Shown here piece by piece: positions 7,814 through 16,732 of a DNA stretch of 64,000 bases. Each line of letters begins with the position of its first letter. Within the stretch, counting starts at the first letter, position 1. The translations under genes and the position numbers were made by a program. The notes beneath the pieces were generated by a model, which was given only the letters and a program-made list of their open reading frames with translations, searched no databases and was not told the origin of the DNA. This DNA comes from Rickettsiales bacterium (GTDB lineage Bacteria; Pseudomonadota; Alphaproteobacteria; G027485855): NCBI GenBank assembly GCA_027485855.1, contig JAIXQD010000019.1:82256-146255 (forward strand). Direction: 5' to 3'.

Positions 7814-10066
7814 TTAAAGCAACCCGTTATCTTTGGCGAAAGCCGAGAGCGTGCCGCGCAGGCTGTGCGTGCTGCGCTCAAGCAGCTGTGTGATGAACCC
7901 AGTAAGGTTGGGCAAATCAACCTTGCGCAGCATAATTTTTATCGCCGCATATTTATTGGGTGACAGTGATAATTTACGCACGCCAAGGCCCAGCAAGGCC
8001 AAAGCCTCAATGGGGTTGCCCGCCATCTCACCACAGACTGAAAGCGGCTTTCCGGCCTCGGCACATTGCTGCACAATATTTTTAAGCAGGCGTAAAAAAC
8101 TGGGCGAGAGCGAGTCATAGCGGCTGGCGGTTAAGGCATTGGCGCGATCGGCCGCAAAAAAATATTGCAACATGTCATTGCTGCCCAGCGAGATAAAATC
8201 GGCGTGACGCAACAGCTCGTCTAATTGCCACAGCAAGGACGGCACTTCCAGCATAACGCCCAATTGCAATTGCTTGGGCGCCGCCACGCCCTTGGCCAAC
8301 AGATGCGCTTGCTCTCGATGCAGCAAATCGCGCGCGGCAAAAAACTCGGCCAGTTCAGCCACCATCGGCAGCATGATATAAATATTTTTTCCGGCACCGG
8401 CTTGCAAAATGGCCCGCAATTGCGTGCGTAATAATGCGGGTCTGTCTAACCCCATGCGCAAGGCGCGCCAGCCCAAAGCGGGGTTGGGCTCACCTAAAAC
8501 GGGCAGATAGGGCAAGGTTTTATCGCCGCCCACATCGAGCGTGCGAAACATTACCGGCTTATCGCCCGCACTGGCGAGGGCGCGCTTATAAAGCTCGGTT
8601 TGTGCGACAAGATCGGGCAGGCTTGAGCGCAGCATAAACGGCACTTCGGTGCGATAAAGCCCAACCGCATCGGCACCAGTTTTGGCCAGCGCATCAAAAT
8701 CGAGCAGCAGGCCACAGTTTAATTGCAGGCTTATAGTGGTGCCATCGGTGGTGCAGGTGGGCAATGCCGCAAGCTGGGCAAAATCAACCGCGCGCTGCTC
8801 GGCCAATTGCATGGCCTGCGTAAAGCTTTCTAGAATATCGTCGCTGGGGCGCACAAAGACCAAGCCATTATTGCCATCAACAAATAATGTGTCATGCGCT
8901 TCAATGCTGCTGAGTGCCGCACCACATTGCGCCACCACCGGTATATTTAACGCTCGCGCCACAATGGCCACATGCGCTGTGGCCGAGCCTTCGGCCATAA
9001 TCAGCGCTTTAATTTTGGCCACATCATAATCGAGCAGTTCGGCCGGCCCCATATTATAGGCCACCAAAATAGCCTGCTCGGGCAAAGCGCGGGCATTGGG
9101 CGTGACGCCCGATAAAAACTGCAAGAGCCGATAAGACAAATCATCGATATCGGCCAATTTATCGAGCAATACGGGCTCTAAGGCTTGCGCCAGCTTGGCG
9201 TTAAGCTCGGTGCGTACACGCTCGGTTGCGGCCTCGGCTGTCAGACCCTGCCGAATAGCATCGGCCAAGCGGCGATGCCAGCCCTTATCTTGGGCAAATT
9301 GCCGAAAGGTTTGCAAAATATCGCGGCTTTCGCCAGCAGGGCTTTGCTGCCACAGTAGGAATATATGCTCATCGAGCTGGGTCAGTGCGCTGGTCAGCCG
9401 CTGCAATTCTATATTGACATCTTCGGCCAGAAGGCGGGTGGTAATCAGCTGCGGGCGGTGTAAAACGGCCTCGCCCAAAGCCAAACCACTATTGAGTGCC
9501 AAACCCTCAAGCCTTGTGGGTTGCAGCATGGGGTCACCCGCACGACCCAGCTCGGTTGCGGGCACCAGCTCGGACGCGGCCACTAATTCGGCCACCACCA
9601 TGGCGGCTGTTTGCAAAGTCTCAACCAGCTCAGGGCTATAAAGCTGAGCTTCTTTTTGCTGCAAAGTCAGCACGCCGCGCACCTTGCCGCCACGGTGCAG
9701 CGGCACGCCTAAAAATGCACTAAAGGGCTCTTCGCCGGTTTCGGGCCGATAAGCAAAGCTGGGGTGCAACGGCGCATCGGGCACAACCAGCGGCTCGCCA
9801 CTGCGCGCCACTTCGCCCACCAAGCCCTCGCCCACACGTAAGCGCGTTTGGTTTATCGCTTGGTGCTTAAGGCCCACCGTGGCAAAAAGCTCAAGCACTT
9901 CGCCCGCACGCAGCAAATAACAGCTGCACACATCGGCGGCGCATTCGCTGGCGATAACCCGCACAATTTTATCGAGCTTTTGCTGGGCCGAGCCTTTGGC
10001 GGCCATCAGCTCGCGCAACGCCGCTAAAAGCCCACGACCCGTACTATGTGTGGCGGGCTGGGCCAT
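7814..10066 (-). CDS. ptsP: PEP-protein phosphotransferase PtsP (EI-Ntr)
   Basis: A 750-residue enzyme I of the nitrogen-type PTS, which takes phosphate from PEP and passes it to NPr and then PtsN. A GAF sensor domain occupies residues about 15-165. The EI N-terminal and phospho-His domain (GSATAHVAIVARA) and the PEP-binding barrel follow: DVGGDKTLPYLP, LRMGLDRPALLRTQL, LGVMLEVPSL, GSNDMLQYFFAADR and the catalytic Cys loop SVCGEMAGNP. All expected motifs are intact. The start ATG overlaps the stop of the upstream oxidoreductase gene by one base. The partner ptsN lies 30 kb away in this window (40.9 kb); NPr is not in the window. Confidence 0.95.
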   Translation of the reverse strand: MAQPATHSTGRGLLAALRELMAAKGSAQQKLDKIVRVIASECAADVCSCYLLRAGEVLELFATVGLKHQAINQTRLRVGEGLVGEVARSGEPLVVPDAPLHPSFAYRPETGEEPFSAFLGVPLHRGGKVRGVLTLQQKEAQLYSPELVETLQTAAMVVAELVAASELVPATELGRAGDPMLQPTRLEGLALNSGLALGEAVLHRPQLITTRLLAEDVNIELQRLTSALTQLDEHIFLLWQQSPAGESRDILQTFRQFAQDKGWHRRLADAIRQGLTAEAATERVRTELNAKLAQALEPVLLDKLADIDDLSYRLLQFLSGVTPNARALPEQAILVAYNMGPAELLDYDVAKIKALIMAEGSATAHVAIVARALNIPVVAQCGAALSSIEAHDTLFVDGNNGLVFVRPSDDILESFTQAMQLAEQRAVDFAQLAALPTCTTDGTTISLQLNCGLLLDFDALAKTGADAVGLYRTEVPFMLRSSLPDLVAQTELYKRALASAGDKPVMFRTLDVGGDKTLPYLPVLGEPNPALGWRALRMGLDRPALLRTQLRAILQAGAGKNIYIMLPMVAELAEFFAARDLLHREQAHLLAKGVAAPKQLQLGVMLEVPSLLWQLDELLRHADFISLGSNDMLQYFFAADRANALTASRYDSLSPSFLRLLKNIVQQCAEAGKPLSVCGEMAGNPIEALALLGLGVRKLSLSPNKYAAIKIMLRKVDLPNLTGFITQLLERSTHSLRGTLSAFAKDNGLL

Positions 10067-11088
10067 CAGCCTTGTGCCGCCCGTCGCCGTAAGGCTGCTT
10101 CAGTTTGTGCAATAAGTTCGGCCACAATTTCGGCCACGGGCTGCTCGCGCTGAACCATGCCCACGCTTTGACCCGCCATGAGCGAGCCGCCATCAACATC
10201 ACCCTCAACAACAGCACGGCGCAAGGCACCCGCCCAAAAATGCTCAATTTCAAGTTGGGCGGCCTTCATGTCCACTTCGCCGCGCTCATATTTATTGATG
10301 ACCTCGCGCTGAAAAAGCTGAAATTTCTCACTGGCGGCATTGGCCAAAGCCCGCACCGGAATCACCGGAAAACGCGGATCAAGCTGCACCGATGGCACGG
10401 CATCGCGCGCATTGGCTTTAATAAAAGCTTTTTTGAAGTTGGCATGCGCCACGCTTTCAGTGGCACAAACAAAACGCGTGCCCAGCTGCACGCCACTGGC
10501 GCCCATTTCTAAATAAGCCGCAATCGCTTCGCCATGACCAATGCCGCCTGCCACAAACACCGGCACTTCGGTGATGTGCGGCAAAATCTCTTGCGCCAAA
10601 ACCGAGGTCGAGACCGGGCCAATATGGCCGCCCGCTTCCATGCCTTCAATAATAATGGCATCGACCCCGCTTTTAACCAGCTTTTTGGCCAGCACCAAGG
10701 CGGGCGCAAAGCACAGCACTTTTGCGCCACCCGCTTTAAGCTGCGCAATGGCACTTTGTGGTGGCAGCCCGCCTGCCAGCACCACATGGCTAACCTTGGC
10801 CGCGACGCACACTTCTATCAGTGCCTCAAGCTTGGGGTGCATGGTAATGAGATTAACGCCAAAGGGCTTAGCGGTTAACGCACGGGTGGCGGCAATTTCT
10901 GCTGCCAACACATCGGGCGGCATGCCGCCACAGGCAATCACGCCAAAGCCGCCGGCATTTGAAATGGCCGAAACCAAATTGCGCTCGGACACCCAGGTCA
11001 TGGCGCCCGCCAGCAAAGCGCACTCGCTGCCAAAAAATTGCGTGCCACGCTGCCAAAGTTGCCGAAGTTGTGGCGAGATGCTATTCAT
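10066..11088 (-). CDS. NAD(P)H-dependent flavin oxidoreductase / nitronate monooxygenase family
   Basis: A 340-residue FMN-binding TIM-barrel protein of the nitronate monooxygenase/2-nitropropane dioxygenase family. Motifs include AGAMTWVSERNLVSAISNAGG at the N-terminus, EGMEAGGHIGPVSTSVL, and the FMN phosphate loop VFVAGGIGHGEAIAAYLEMG, then GVQLGTRFVCATES. The family oxidises alkyl nitronates or reduces quinones; the substrate is unknown here. It sits between lysC (15 bases upstream) and ptsP (stop and start overlap), so it is co-transcribed. Confidence 0.88.
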   Translation of the reverse strand: MNSISPQLRQLWQRGTQFFGSECALLAGAMTWVSERNLVSAISNAGGFGVIACGGMPPDVLAAEIAATRALTAKPFGVNLITMHPKLEALIEVCVAAKVSHVVLAGGLPPQSAIAQLKAGGAKVLCFAPALVLAKKLVKSGVDAIIIEGMEAGGHIGPVSTSVLAQEILPHITEVPVFVAGGIGHGEAIAAYLEMGASGVQLGTRFVCATESVAHANFKKAFIKANARDAVPSVQLDPRFPVIPVRALANAASEKFQLFQREVINKYERGEVDMKAAQLEIEHFWAGALRRAVVEGDVDGGSLMAGQSVGMVQREQPVAEIVAELIAQTEAALRRRAAQG

Positions 11089-11103
11089 GATTATCTTCCT
11101 ATT

Positions 11104-12336
11104 CTAACTATCTAGCCCATAAGCACTATGCAACGCCCGCACCGCAAGCTCGGTATATTCTTCGGCCAAGAGCACGCTGATTTTAATTTCAGAGGTTGAA
11201 ATCAGCTGAATATTAATGCCGCGCTCGGCCAAAGTGGTAAACATGGTTTGCGCCACACCCGCATGCGAGCGCATGCCCATGCCGATGACCGACACCTTAA
11301 CCACATCGGGGTCTTGGCGCAGTTCACGAAAGCCGATTTCGGCCGCAAGCGGCTGCAAAGTTGCCACCGCCCGTGCCAAATCGGCCTTACTGACGGTAAA
11401 AGTAAGGTCGGTGGTGCGCCCATCATTGGAGACATTCTGCACAATCATATCAACATTCACATTGGCCGCCGTGAGTGGGCCAAAAATGCGCGCGGCAATG
11501 CCAGGGCGGTCGGCCACTTGCATCAGCGTTATCTTGGCATCATCGCGGCTATAGGCAATGCCACTAATCACCTGATTTTCCATAACGTCTCCCTCATCCA
11601 CCAGCAATGTACCTGGGTAATCACTGCCAATCTCTGGCGCAAAACTTGAAAGCACCTGCACCGGCACACGGTAAGCCATGGCTAACTGCACCGAGCGCGT
11701 TTGCAAAACCTTAGCACCCAGCGAGGCCATCTCCAGCATTTCTTCAAAAGCAATGCGCGGCAATTTGCGCGCGCGGCTGGTTATGCGTGGGTCGGTGGTG
11801 TAAACGCCATCAACATCGGTGTAAATATCGCAGCGGGCGGCTTTAAGTGCGGCCGCCAGCGCCACCGCCGACGTATCCGAGCCACCACGACCCAAAGTGC
11901 TGATACGCCCCTCGGCCGTGATGCCTTGAAAGCCGGTAATGACGGGCACGCGCCCTTGCGCTAATGTGGCGTGTAACTTTTCGGTCTGCACCTCTAAGAT
12001 ACGCGCTTTGCCATGCGCATTGCTGGTGAGCAACGGCAATTGCCAGCCAGCAAAAGATTGCGCGGCAACGCCCGCTTGCTGCAAAGCCAAAGCCAGCAGG
12101 CCCGCAGTCACTTGCTCGCCTGTGGCTACCACCGCATCATATTCGGCATCATCAAATTGGCCATGTTGCTGACGACAATAATCGACCAGCTTATTGGTTT
12201 CGCCCGCCATAGCCGACACCACCACCGCCAGCTGATGCCCGCGCTGCCTTTCGGCCAGCACTTTTTGCGCGGCATTGGCAATGCGCGCCGTATCGGCCAT
12301 CGAGGTGCCACCAAATTTGACGACAATAAGCGACAT
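11104..12336 (-). CDS. lysC: Aspartate kinase
   Basis: Aspartokinase phosphorylates aspartate, the first step toward lysine, threonine, methionine and diaminopimelate. The 410-residue length suits the monofunctional alpha/beta type. The kinase domain starts with VVKFGGTSMADTARI and contains GRGGSDTSAVALAAAL and YTDVDGVYTTDPR. Two ACT domains follow (ITLMQVADRPGIAARIF; VKVSVIGMGMRSHAGVAQTMF), giving end-product control. A strict promoter match, TTGATT-17-TATTGA, ends six bases before the ATG. It is divergent from ubiG with only 51 bases between the two starts. Confidence 0.96.
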   Translation of the reverse strand: MSLIVVKFGGTSMADTARIANAAQKVLAERQRGHQLAVVVSAMAGETNKLVDYCRQQHGQFDDAEYDAVVATGEQVTAGLLALALQQAGVAAQSFAGWQLPLLTSNAHGKARILEVQTEKLHATLAQGRVPVITGFQGITAEGRISTLGRGGSDTSAVALAAALKAARCDIYTDVDGVYTTDPRITSRARKLPRIAFEEMLEMASLGAKVLQTRSVQLAMAYRVPVQVLSSFAPEIGSDYPGTLLVDEGDVMENQVISGIAYSRDDAKITLMQVADRPGIAARIFGPLTAANVNVDMIVQNVSNDGRTTDLTFTVSKADLARAVATLQPLAAEIGFRELRQDPDVVKVSVIGMGMRSHAGVAQTMFTTLAERGINIQLISTSEIKISVLLAEEYTELAVRALHSAYGLDS

Positions 12337-12387
12337 GCGCTATCAATAACCAAGCCCAACCCCATAATCAACGAGTTATACTGCATC
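12337..12387. promoter_or_regulatory. Divergent lysC/ubiG promoter region, both probably leaderless
   Basis: Only 51 bases separate the two ATGs. For lysC (minus): TTGATT (12366-12371), a 17-base spacer, TATTGA (12343-12348), six bases, ATG. For ubiG (plus): TATACT (12377-12382), five bases, ATG. Neither gene has a visible ribosome-binding site. The lysC -35 ends six bases short of the ubiG -10, so the two promoters face each other closely. Confidence 0.5.
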
Positions 12388-13113
12388 ATGGCCAAGCCCA
12401 AAAATATCCGCTCGCAAAACAAGGCCGACAACAGCGCGGAAATTGGCAAATTCAATGCGTTGGCGCATCAATGGTGGGACGAAAATGGCGCGATGAAGCC
12501 GCTGCACAGCTTTAATCCGCATCGTTTGAACTTTGTGCAGCAGCAAGCCGGCACGCTGGCGCAAAAGCCTATTTTAGATGTGGGCTGTGGCGGCGGCATT
12601 TTTGCCGAAGCGCTTTGCCGTGCGGGCGGCGAGGTGACGGGTATTGATCTTGCCGATGATTTACTGAGCGTGGCCAAGCAGCATGCCGCACAAAATAAGC
12701 TGAATATCAATTACCAACGGCAGTCGATAGAGCAGCTGGCGCAAAGCCAAGCGCAATTTGCGGTGGTGTGCGCGTCAGAAGTGTTAGAGCATGTCGATGA
12801 TGTGCCCAGTTTTATCGGCGCCATGGCCAAGCTTGTGGCGCCCAAGGGCGGCATCTTTATATCAACACTGAATCGCACCAAGCTGAGCTATGCCCTAGGA
12901 ATAATTGCCGCCGAATATGTCTTGGGGCTGTTGCCCCGCGGCACGCATGATTGGCAAAAATTTTTAAAGCCTGCCGAAATTGCCGATATGCTGGCCCCTC
13001 ATGGGTTTATTGTTAAACGCGTGCAGGGCTTGGCTTATAACCCTTTTGATAATAGCTATAAGGCCACAAATAGCGCTGCTATTAATTATCTGCTTTGGGC
13101 GCAGCAAAGTTAA
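12388..13113 (+). CDS. ubiG: Ubiquinone biosynthesis O-methyltransferase
   Basis: UbiG carries out both O-methylations in ubiquinone synthesis. The start at 12388 (MAKPKNIRSQ) is preferred to the longer frame from 12013, which only runs antisense through lysC. The family signature FNALAHQWWDENGAMKPLH is followed by the SAM-binding DVGCGGGIFAEALCRAG and the acidic GIDLADD, then EVLEHVDD. The length of 241 residues is normal. The TATACT hexamer five bases before the ATG suggests a leaderless transcript. The neighbouring nitrilase, grxC and comF genes are convergent. Confidence 0.93.
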   Translation: MAKPKNIRSQNKADNSAEIGKFNALAHQWWDENGAMKPLHSFNPHRLNFVQQQAGTLAQKPILDVGCGGGIFAEALCRAGGEVTGIDLADDLLSVAKQHAAQNKLNINYQRQSIEQLAQSQAQFAVVCASEVLEHVDDVPSFIGAMAKLVAPKGGIFISTLNRTKLSYALGIIAAEYVLGLLPRGTHDWQKFLKPAEIADMLAPHGFIVKRVQGLAYNPFDNSYKATNSAAINYLLWAQQS

Positions 13114-13127
13114 TGGGCGAGATTAGT

Positions 13128-13946
13128 TTACGTCTTTAGGGGCGCAGCAAAATCTTGCGCATGCAACAGCTGCGGAATAGCGCGGCGCGCCTCGGCCACT
13201 TTGCTTAAATCTAAATCAACCAGATGCACGCCCAAATTTTGGCCAGCATCGAGCAGAACTTCGCCCCAGGGGCTCACCACCAAACTATGACCATAGGTTT
13301 GCCGCATCTGATGCTGGCCCATTTGCGCGGGCGCTAAAATATAACAGCCCGTCTCAATGGCGCGAGCACGCAGCAACACATGCCAATGCGCCTGCCCCGT
13401 TGGCACCGTAAAAGCCGCGGGCACCGTAATAATATCAGCCCCCGCCAATGCCAAGCTGCTGAATAATTTTGGAAAGCGCAGATCATAGCAAATGGTCAGG
13501 CCCAGCTTAAAGCCGCCGCAATCGGCCAACACAGCTTTATTGCCCGCCATAAAAGCAGCCGACTCGCGGTAGCTTTCGCCATTGGGCAAATCAACATCAA
13601 ACATATGTATTTTATCATATTGCGCCACAAGCTCACCTGTGGGCGCAAATAACACAGCGCGGTTGGCGCATATCTCATCGCCAAGCTTAATGGTTAAGCT
13701 GCCGCCCATCAGCCAAATACCGCATTGTTTTGCTAAACGCGCATAAAGCGGCAAAGCCGGATGCTCGGCCATGCTAAAGGCACCCGCAAAAATGGCCTTA
13801 CGCCCAAAACACATACGCTGCGCATTTTCGGGCAAGGCCACCAGCTGCGCGCCCATGCCAGCAGCCTTAAGAATATAATCCTCTGCGATGGCCAGATTGT
13901 CGGCCATATGCTCGCTGGCATTGAGCTGAATAAGCGCGGCTTTCAT
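13128..13946 (-). CDS. Carbon-nitrogen hydrolase (Nit1/omega-amidase-like)
   Basis: A 272-residue member of the nitrilase superfamily, closest in context to deaminated-glutathione amidase (Nit1-type metabolite repair). The catalytic triad is visible: Glu in LVALPENAQRM, Lys in YDKIHMFDVDL, and Cys in LTICYDLRFPKLF. The C-terminal GHSLVVSPWGEVL is typical. It is last in a comF-grxC-nit run whose order is common in alphaproteobacteria, with 11 bases between it and grxC. The exact amide substrate is inferred only from context. Confidence 0.9.
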   Translation of the reverse strand: MKAALIQLNASEHMADNLAIAEDYILKAAGMGAQLVALPENAQRMCFGRKAIFAGAFSMAEHPALPLYARLAKQCGIWLMGGSLTIKLGDEICANRAVLFAPTGELVAQYDKIHMFDVDLPNGESYRESAAFMAGNKAVLADCGGFKLGLTICYDLRFPKLFSSLALAGADIITVPAAFTVPTGQAHWHVLLRARAIETGCYILAPAQMGQHQMRQTYGHSLVVSPWGEVLLDAGQNLGVHLVDLDLSKVAEARRAIPQLLHAQDFAAPLKT

Positions 13947-13957
13947 GCTAACAGGCT

Positions 13958-14215
13958 CTATGCTTGTAGCAATGGGTCGAGGCCGCCAGCTTTATCAAGC
14001 GCATACAAATCATCGCTGCCGCCAATATGCTGGCCATTGATAAAAATCTGCGGCACGGTTTTGCGGCCATTGCTTTTGGCGAGCATCTCGTCGCGCAATT
14101 CGGGCTGGCGGCTGAGATTAATCTCGGTATAGGTCGCACCCTTGCGCTTGAGCAAGTCCTTGGCGCGGACGCAATAGGGGCAAACATCGGTGCTATAAAT
14201 AATAATCTCGGCCAT
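13958..14215 (-). CDS. grxC: Glutaredoxin 3
   Basis: An 85-residue cytosolic dithiol glutaredoxin that reduces disulfides with glutathione. The CPYC active site (STDVCPYCVRAK), the TVPQIFINGQ cis-Pro loop and GGSDDLYAL are all present. It lies two bases downstream of comF and is almost certainly co-transcribed and coupled. Confidence 0.96.
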   Translation of the reverse strand: MAEIIIYSTDVCPYCVRAKDLLKRKGATYTEINLSRQPELRDEMLAKSNGRKTVPQIFINGQHIGGSDDLYALDKAGGLDPLLQA

Positions 14216-14217
14216 AA

Positions 14218-14970
14218 TCAGCCTCCTTCAGTTAAGGGCGTGCGCGCCAAGCTTGCCACTAAAACCTCGGCCGCGCCAGCTTGCAAAAGCAAATTTGCAC
14301 AAGCCGATAATGTGGCACCCGTGGTAAAAACATCGTCAATCAACAGCACACTTTTGCCGGCGATAATGGCCGGCGCAGTTTTGGCCACACTATATATATG
14401 TTGTGCATTACGCAGCCTTTGCGCTTTGGCCAGTGTGGTTTGTTTGGCCGCACCCGCTTTTTGCAGCAATAATTGCGGCTGGTAATTTTTGCCGCTAGCG
14501 CGGGCCAAATGCTGTGCCAACACGGCCGATTGATTATAGCGCCGCTGCCACAAGCGCCGACGATTAAGCGGCACAGCGGTCATTATATCGCAGCGGGCCA
14601 CCAAGGGCGCTGCTGCACGCAACAGCAAGGCGGCCAAGGCTGGCGCGGCATCAAGCCTGTCAGCATATTTAAAGGCCGCCACCAGTGGTGCGGTCATATC
14701 ATCATAAACCATAACACTGGCGGCCGCAGCAAAGGGCGGTGGCACGGCGGTGCATTGTGCACAAATATTATCGGTGCCGGCAAAAGGCAGCGGCAAGGCA
14801 CAGCGAAGGCAATAAGGCTGGCTGATAAACTTAACCTTGCTCCAGCAGGGGCCGCATAATGTACCGGCGTCGCTCACCATGGCGCGGCAAACAAGGCAGG
14901 TTGGCGGCAACACCAGATTAAGCAATGGCGATAGCAGCAAGGATAGAAATGATTTGTGCGTAGCTTGCAT
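14218..14970 (-). CDS. ComF family phosphoribosyltransferase-like protein
   Basis: A 250-residue ComF-family protein, related to the competence protein ComFC/GntX. The N-terminus has zinc-finger Cys pairs (CLVC, CGPC, CLRC, CAQC). A phosphoribosyltransferase fold follows, with the PRPP loop VLLIDDVFTTGATLSACANL and RRYNQSAVLAQHLA before it. The biochemical role of the family is not settled. It heads the comF-grxC-nit run. The start region reads TAGGCT, six bases, ATG, without a ribosome site. Confidence 0.9.
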   Translation of the reverse strand: MQATHKSFLSLLLSPLLNLVLPPTCLVCRAMVSDAGTLCGPCWSKVKFISQPYCLRCALPLPFAGTDNICAQCTAVPPPFAAAASVMVYDDMTAPLVAAFKYADRLDAAPALAALLLRAAAPLVARCDIMTAVPLNRRRLWQRRYNQSAVLAQHLARASGKNYQPQLLLQKAGAAKQTTLAKAQRLRNAQHIYSVAKTAPAIIAGKSVLLIDDVFTTGATLSACANLLLQAGAAEVLVASLARTPLTEGG

Positions 14971-14976
14971 TTACCC

Positions 14977-14982
14977 AGCCTA
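14977..14982 (-). promoter_or_regulatory. Putative -10 of a leaderless comF promoter
   Basis: GTTAGGCT on the minus strand is followed by six bases and the comF ATG. The same GTTAGGCT-N6-ATG layout occurs before the DUF1150 gene at 41.7 kb. Confidence 0.35.
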
Positions 14983-15057
14983 ACACCTAATCTTGGCGCG
15001 AAACAACAAGATGATGAAGCCAGCCCCCACCCACTCTCGCACATGTTGAGCGCAACC

Positions 15058-16713
15058 ATGCCCACCGCCGCAAAATTGAAGCCGCCCGTGCTTGGGGTTG
15101 TGGCATTTTTAATTTGTCTTATCGTATTTTTGTTTTTACTGAGCAGAGCCGCCAACCCCATAAGCTGGGATGAATTGCTTTATATGAATGCGGCCTATTT
15201 TGGCCAATTTATCGATGAAGCGCCGCTGCGCTCTTTTCATGTGCTGCTGCTATGGGTGTTTAACCAGTTTTTTGCCGACCCGTTTGTGGCGGCAAAAATA
15301 TGGTGGTCGGCCTTAGCCAGTTTTTGTTTGTTGCTGCCGTCCGCACTTTGTTTTTGGCAGCATAAAGAAATGAAGCCGCAAAACCACGCCTTTATTTTTA
15401 TCACCATTTTGCTGTTTAGCTTATCCTACGATTACTGGTCGTCTGGCCTGGGCATTGCCTATGCTGAATTTACCTCGGCTTTTTTGTTTAGCCTGACTGC
15501 ATTATGTTTGTGCTTATCGGCGACAACTGATGCAAAACCAGCATTAAAGCCCGAATGGGCCAGCGCCCTTATGGGGGCTATTTTTGCCTGCGCCATCACC
15601 AGCAAAGAAACCAATATATTTTTGCTGGCAGCGCCTTTTATTTGTGCGCTATTGCAAACGCAAACAAACCGCCAGCACGTGCTGCGGCTTTACGGCTTTT
15701 GGCTGGGCGGCGTTGCTATAGCAAGCTTTTGTTTGCTGCTGCTTTTTGTGTTTGTTTTGCAAATGCCGCTAACCGACCTTGGCGCCAGCATTGCGGCGTG
15801 GCAAAAGCTAAACCTAAATGTTAATCCGCGTAGCGAGCTCAGCTACATAAAAGGCATGTTTAGTTTTTGGCAACCGGGTTTTTACGCCGGCTTTTTTACC
15901 GCCCTGCTGGTGGGCGTGGCCTATAAAAACCGCCTGATTGTGCTGCTTGGCACTTTGGTGCTGCTGCATGTGGCGGCTTTGCAAATGGCCTCTTTTATAT
16001 CAAGCAGCGTGCCGCAAATACCGCGCTATATGGTGCCGAATTACGGCGTGGTTATGCTGGTGGTGGCGCTGGCTTTGGCCGAACTGATAAAACAACCGCG
16101 TGCGGCAGCGCTGCTTATTGCGCCCATTGTTATTGGCTTAGAAGCAACATTCATTTTTTATGATTTAGGGGTTGCCGCCTTTATTCGTGAGCAGTTTCAT
16201 TTTTCGCCATCCATTTTACAGCAAACAGTGCTGATGCCCGTGCTGTTTTTAGGCCTGATGCTGCTGCCAGCGGTTTATCTTTATTCACGCACAGCCACGC
16301 AATTTATCGCGGCAATGCTGATAAGCACCATGTGCTGCCTTGTGGCGCTGCCCAATGCAGACGCTGTGTGGCGGGCCGATCTCAAAAACTCGACCGAGAG
16401 CCGCTTTACCGATATCGCCGGCTTAATCACCAACTTTGAGCCCAGCGCGGCACAAAATATTTTATATGTGAACGGCTTTTTTACGCAGGGCTCATTAAAA
16501 AATGGCGCCGGAAGAACAAGGCTTATGCTGCAACTCATCACCAAACAGCCCATCGACCAAAACACAATAACCGCCAGCACCGCCATCCCCGATAATTTTG
16601 TTGGCTGGGTGTTTGCGCCAGAAAATTTAGCCGCAGCATGGCAAAATAAAAACAATGTGCGCTTTTATGCGCAACATAAAAACATGGCTGTGTTTGAGAT
16701 AATCGCCCAATAA
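15058..16713 (+). CDS. GT-C-like polytopic membrane protein
   Basis: A polytopic inner-membrane protein of about 551 residues with 10-12 hydrophobic helices and a C-terminal soluble tail. After the first helix comes NPISWDELLYMNA, an acidic loop like the DE/ED motif of GT-C (PMT/ArnT-like) glycosyltransferases that use polyprenyl-phosphate sugars. The sugar and acceptor are unknown. The start is uncertain: ATG at 15058 is taken because a helix begins soon after it; 15043 and GTG at 14956 are alternatives. It is inserted between comF and the NDUFAF5-like methyltransferase gene, which are neighbours in many relatives, so it may be an acquired gene. Confidence 0.65.
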   Translation: MPTAAKLKPPVLGVVAFLICLIVFLFLLSRAANPISWDELLYMNAAYFGQFIDEAPLRSFHVLLLWVFNQFFADPFVAAKIWWSALASFCLLLPSALCFWQHKEMKPQNHAFIFITILLFSLSYDYWSSGLGIAYAEFTSAFLFSLTALCLCLSATTDAKPALKPEWASALMGAIFACAITSKETNIFLLAAPFICALLQTQTNRQHVLRLYGFWLGGVAIASFCLLLLFVFVLQMPLTDLGASIAAWQKLNLNVNPRSELSYIKGMFSFWQPGFYAGFFTALLVGVAYKNRLIVLLGTLVLLHVAALQMASFISSSVPQIPRYMVPNYGVVMLVVALALAELIKQPRAAALLIAPIVIGLEATFIFYDLGVAAFIREQFHFSPSILQQTVLMPVLFLGLMLLPAVYLYSRTATQFIAAMLISTMCCLVALPNADAVWRADLKNSTESRFTDIAGLITNFEPSAAQNILYVNGFFTQGSLKNGAGRTRLMLQLITKQPIDQNTITASTAIPDNFVGWVFAPENLAAAWQNKNNVRFYAQHKNMAVFEIIAQ

Positions 16714-16732
16714 CATGCCCCAATAAACGACT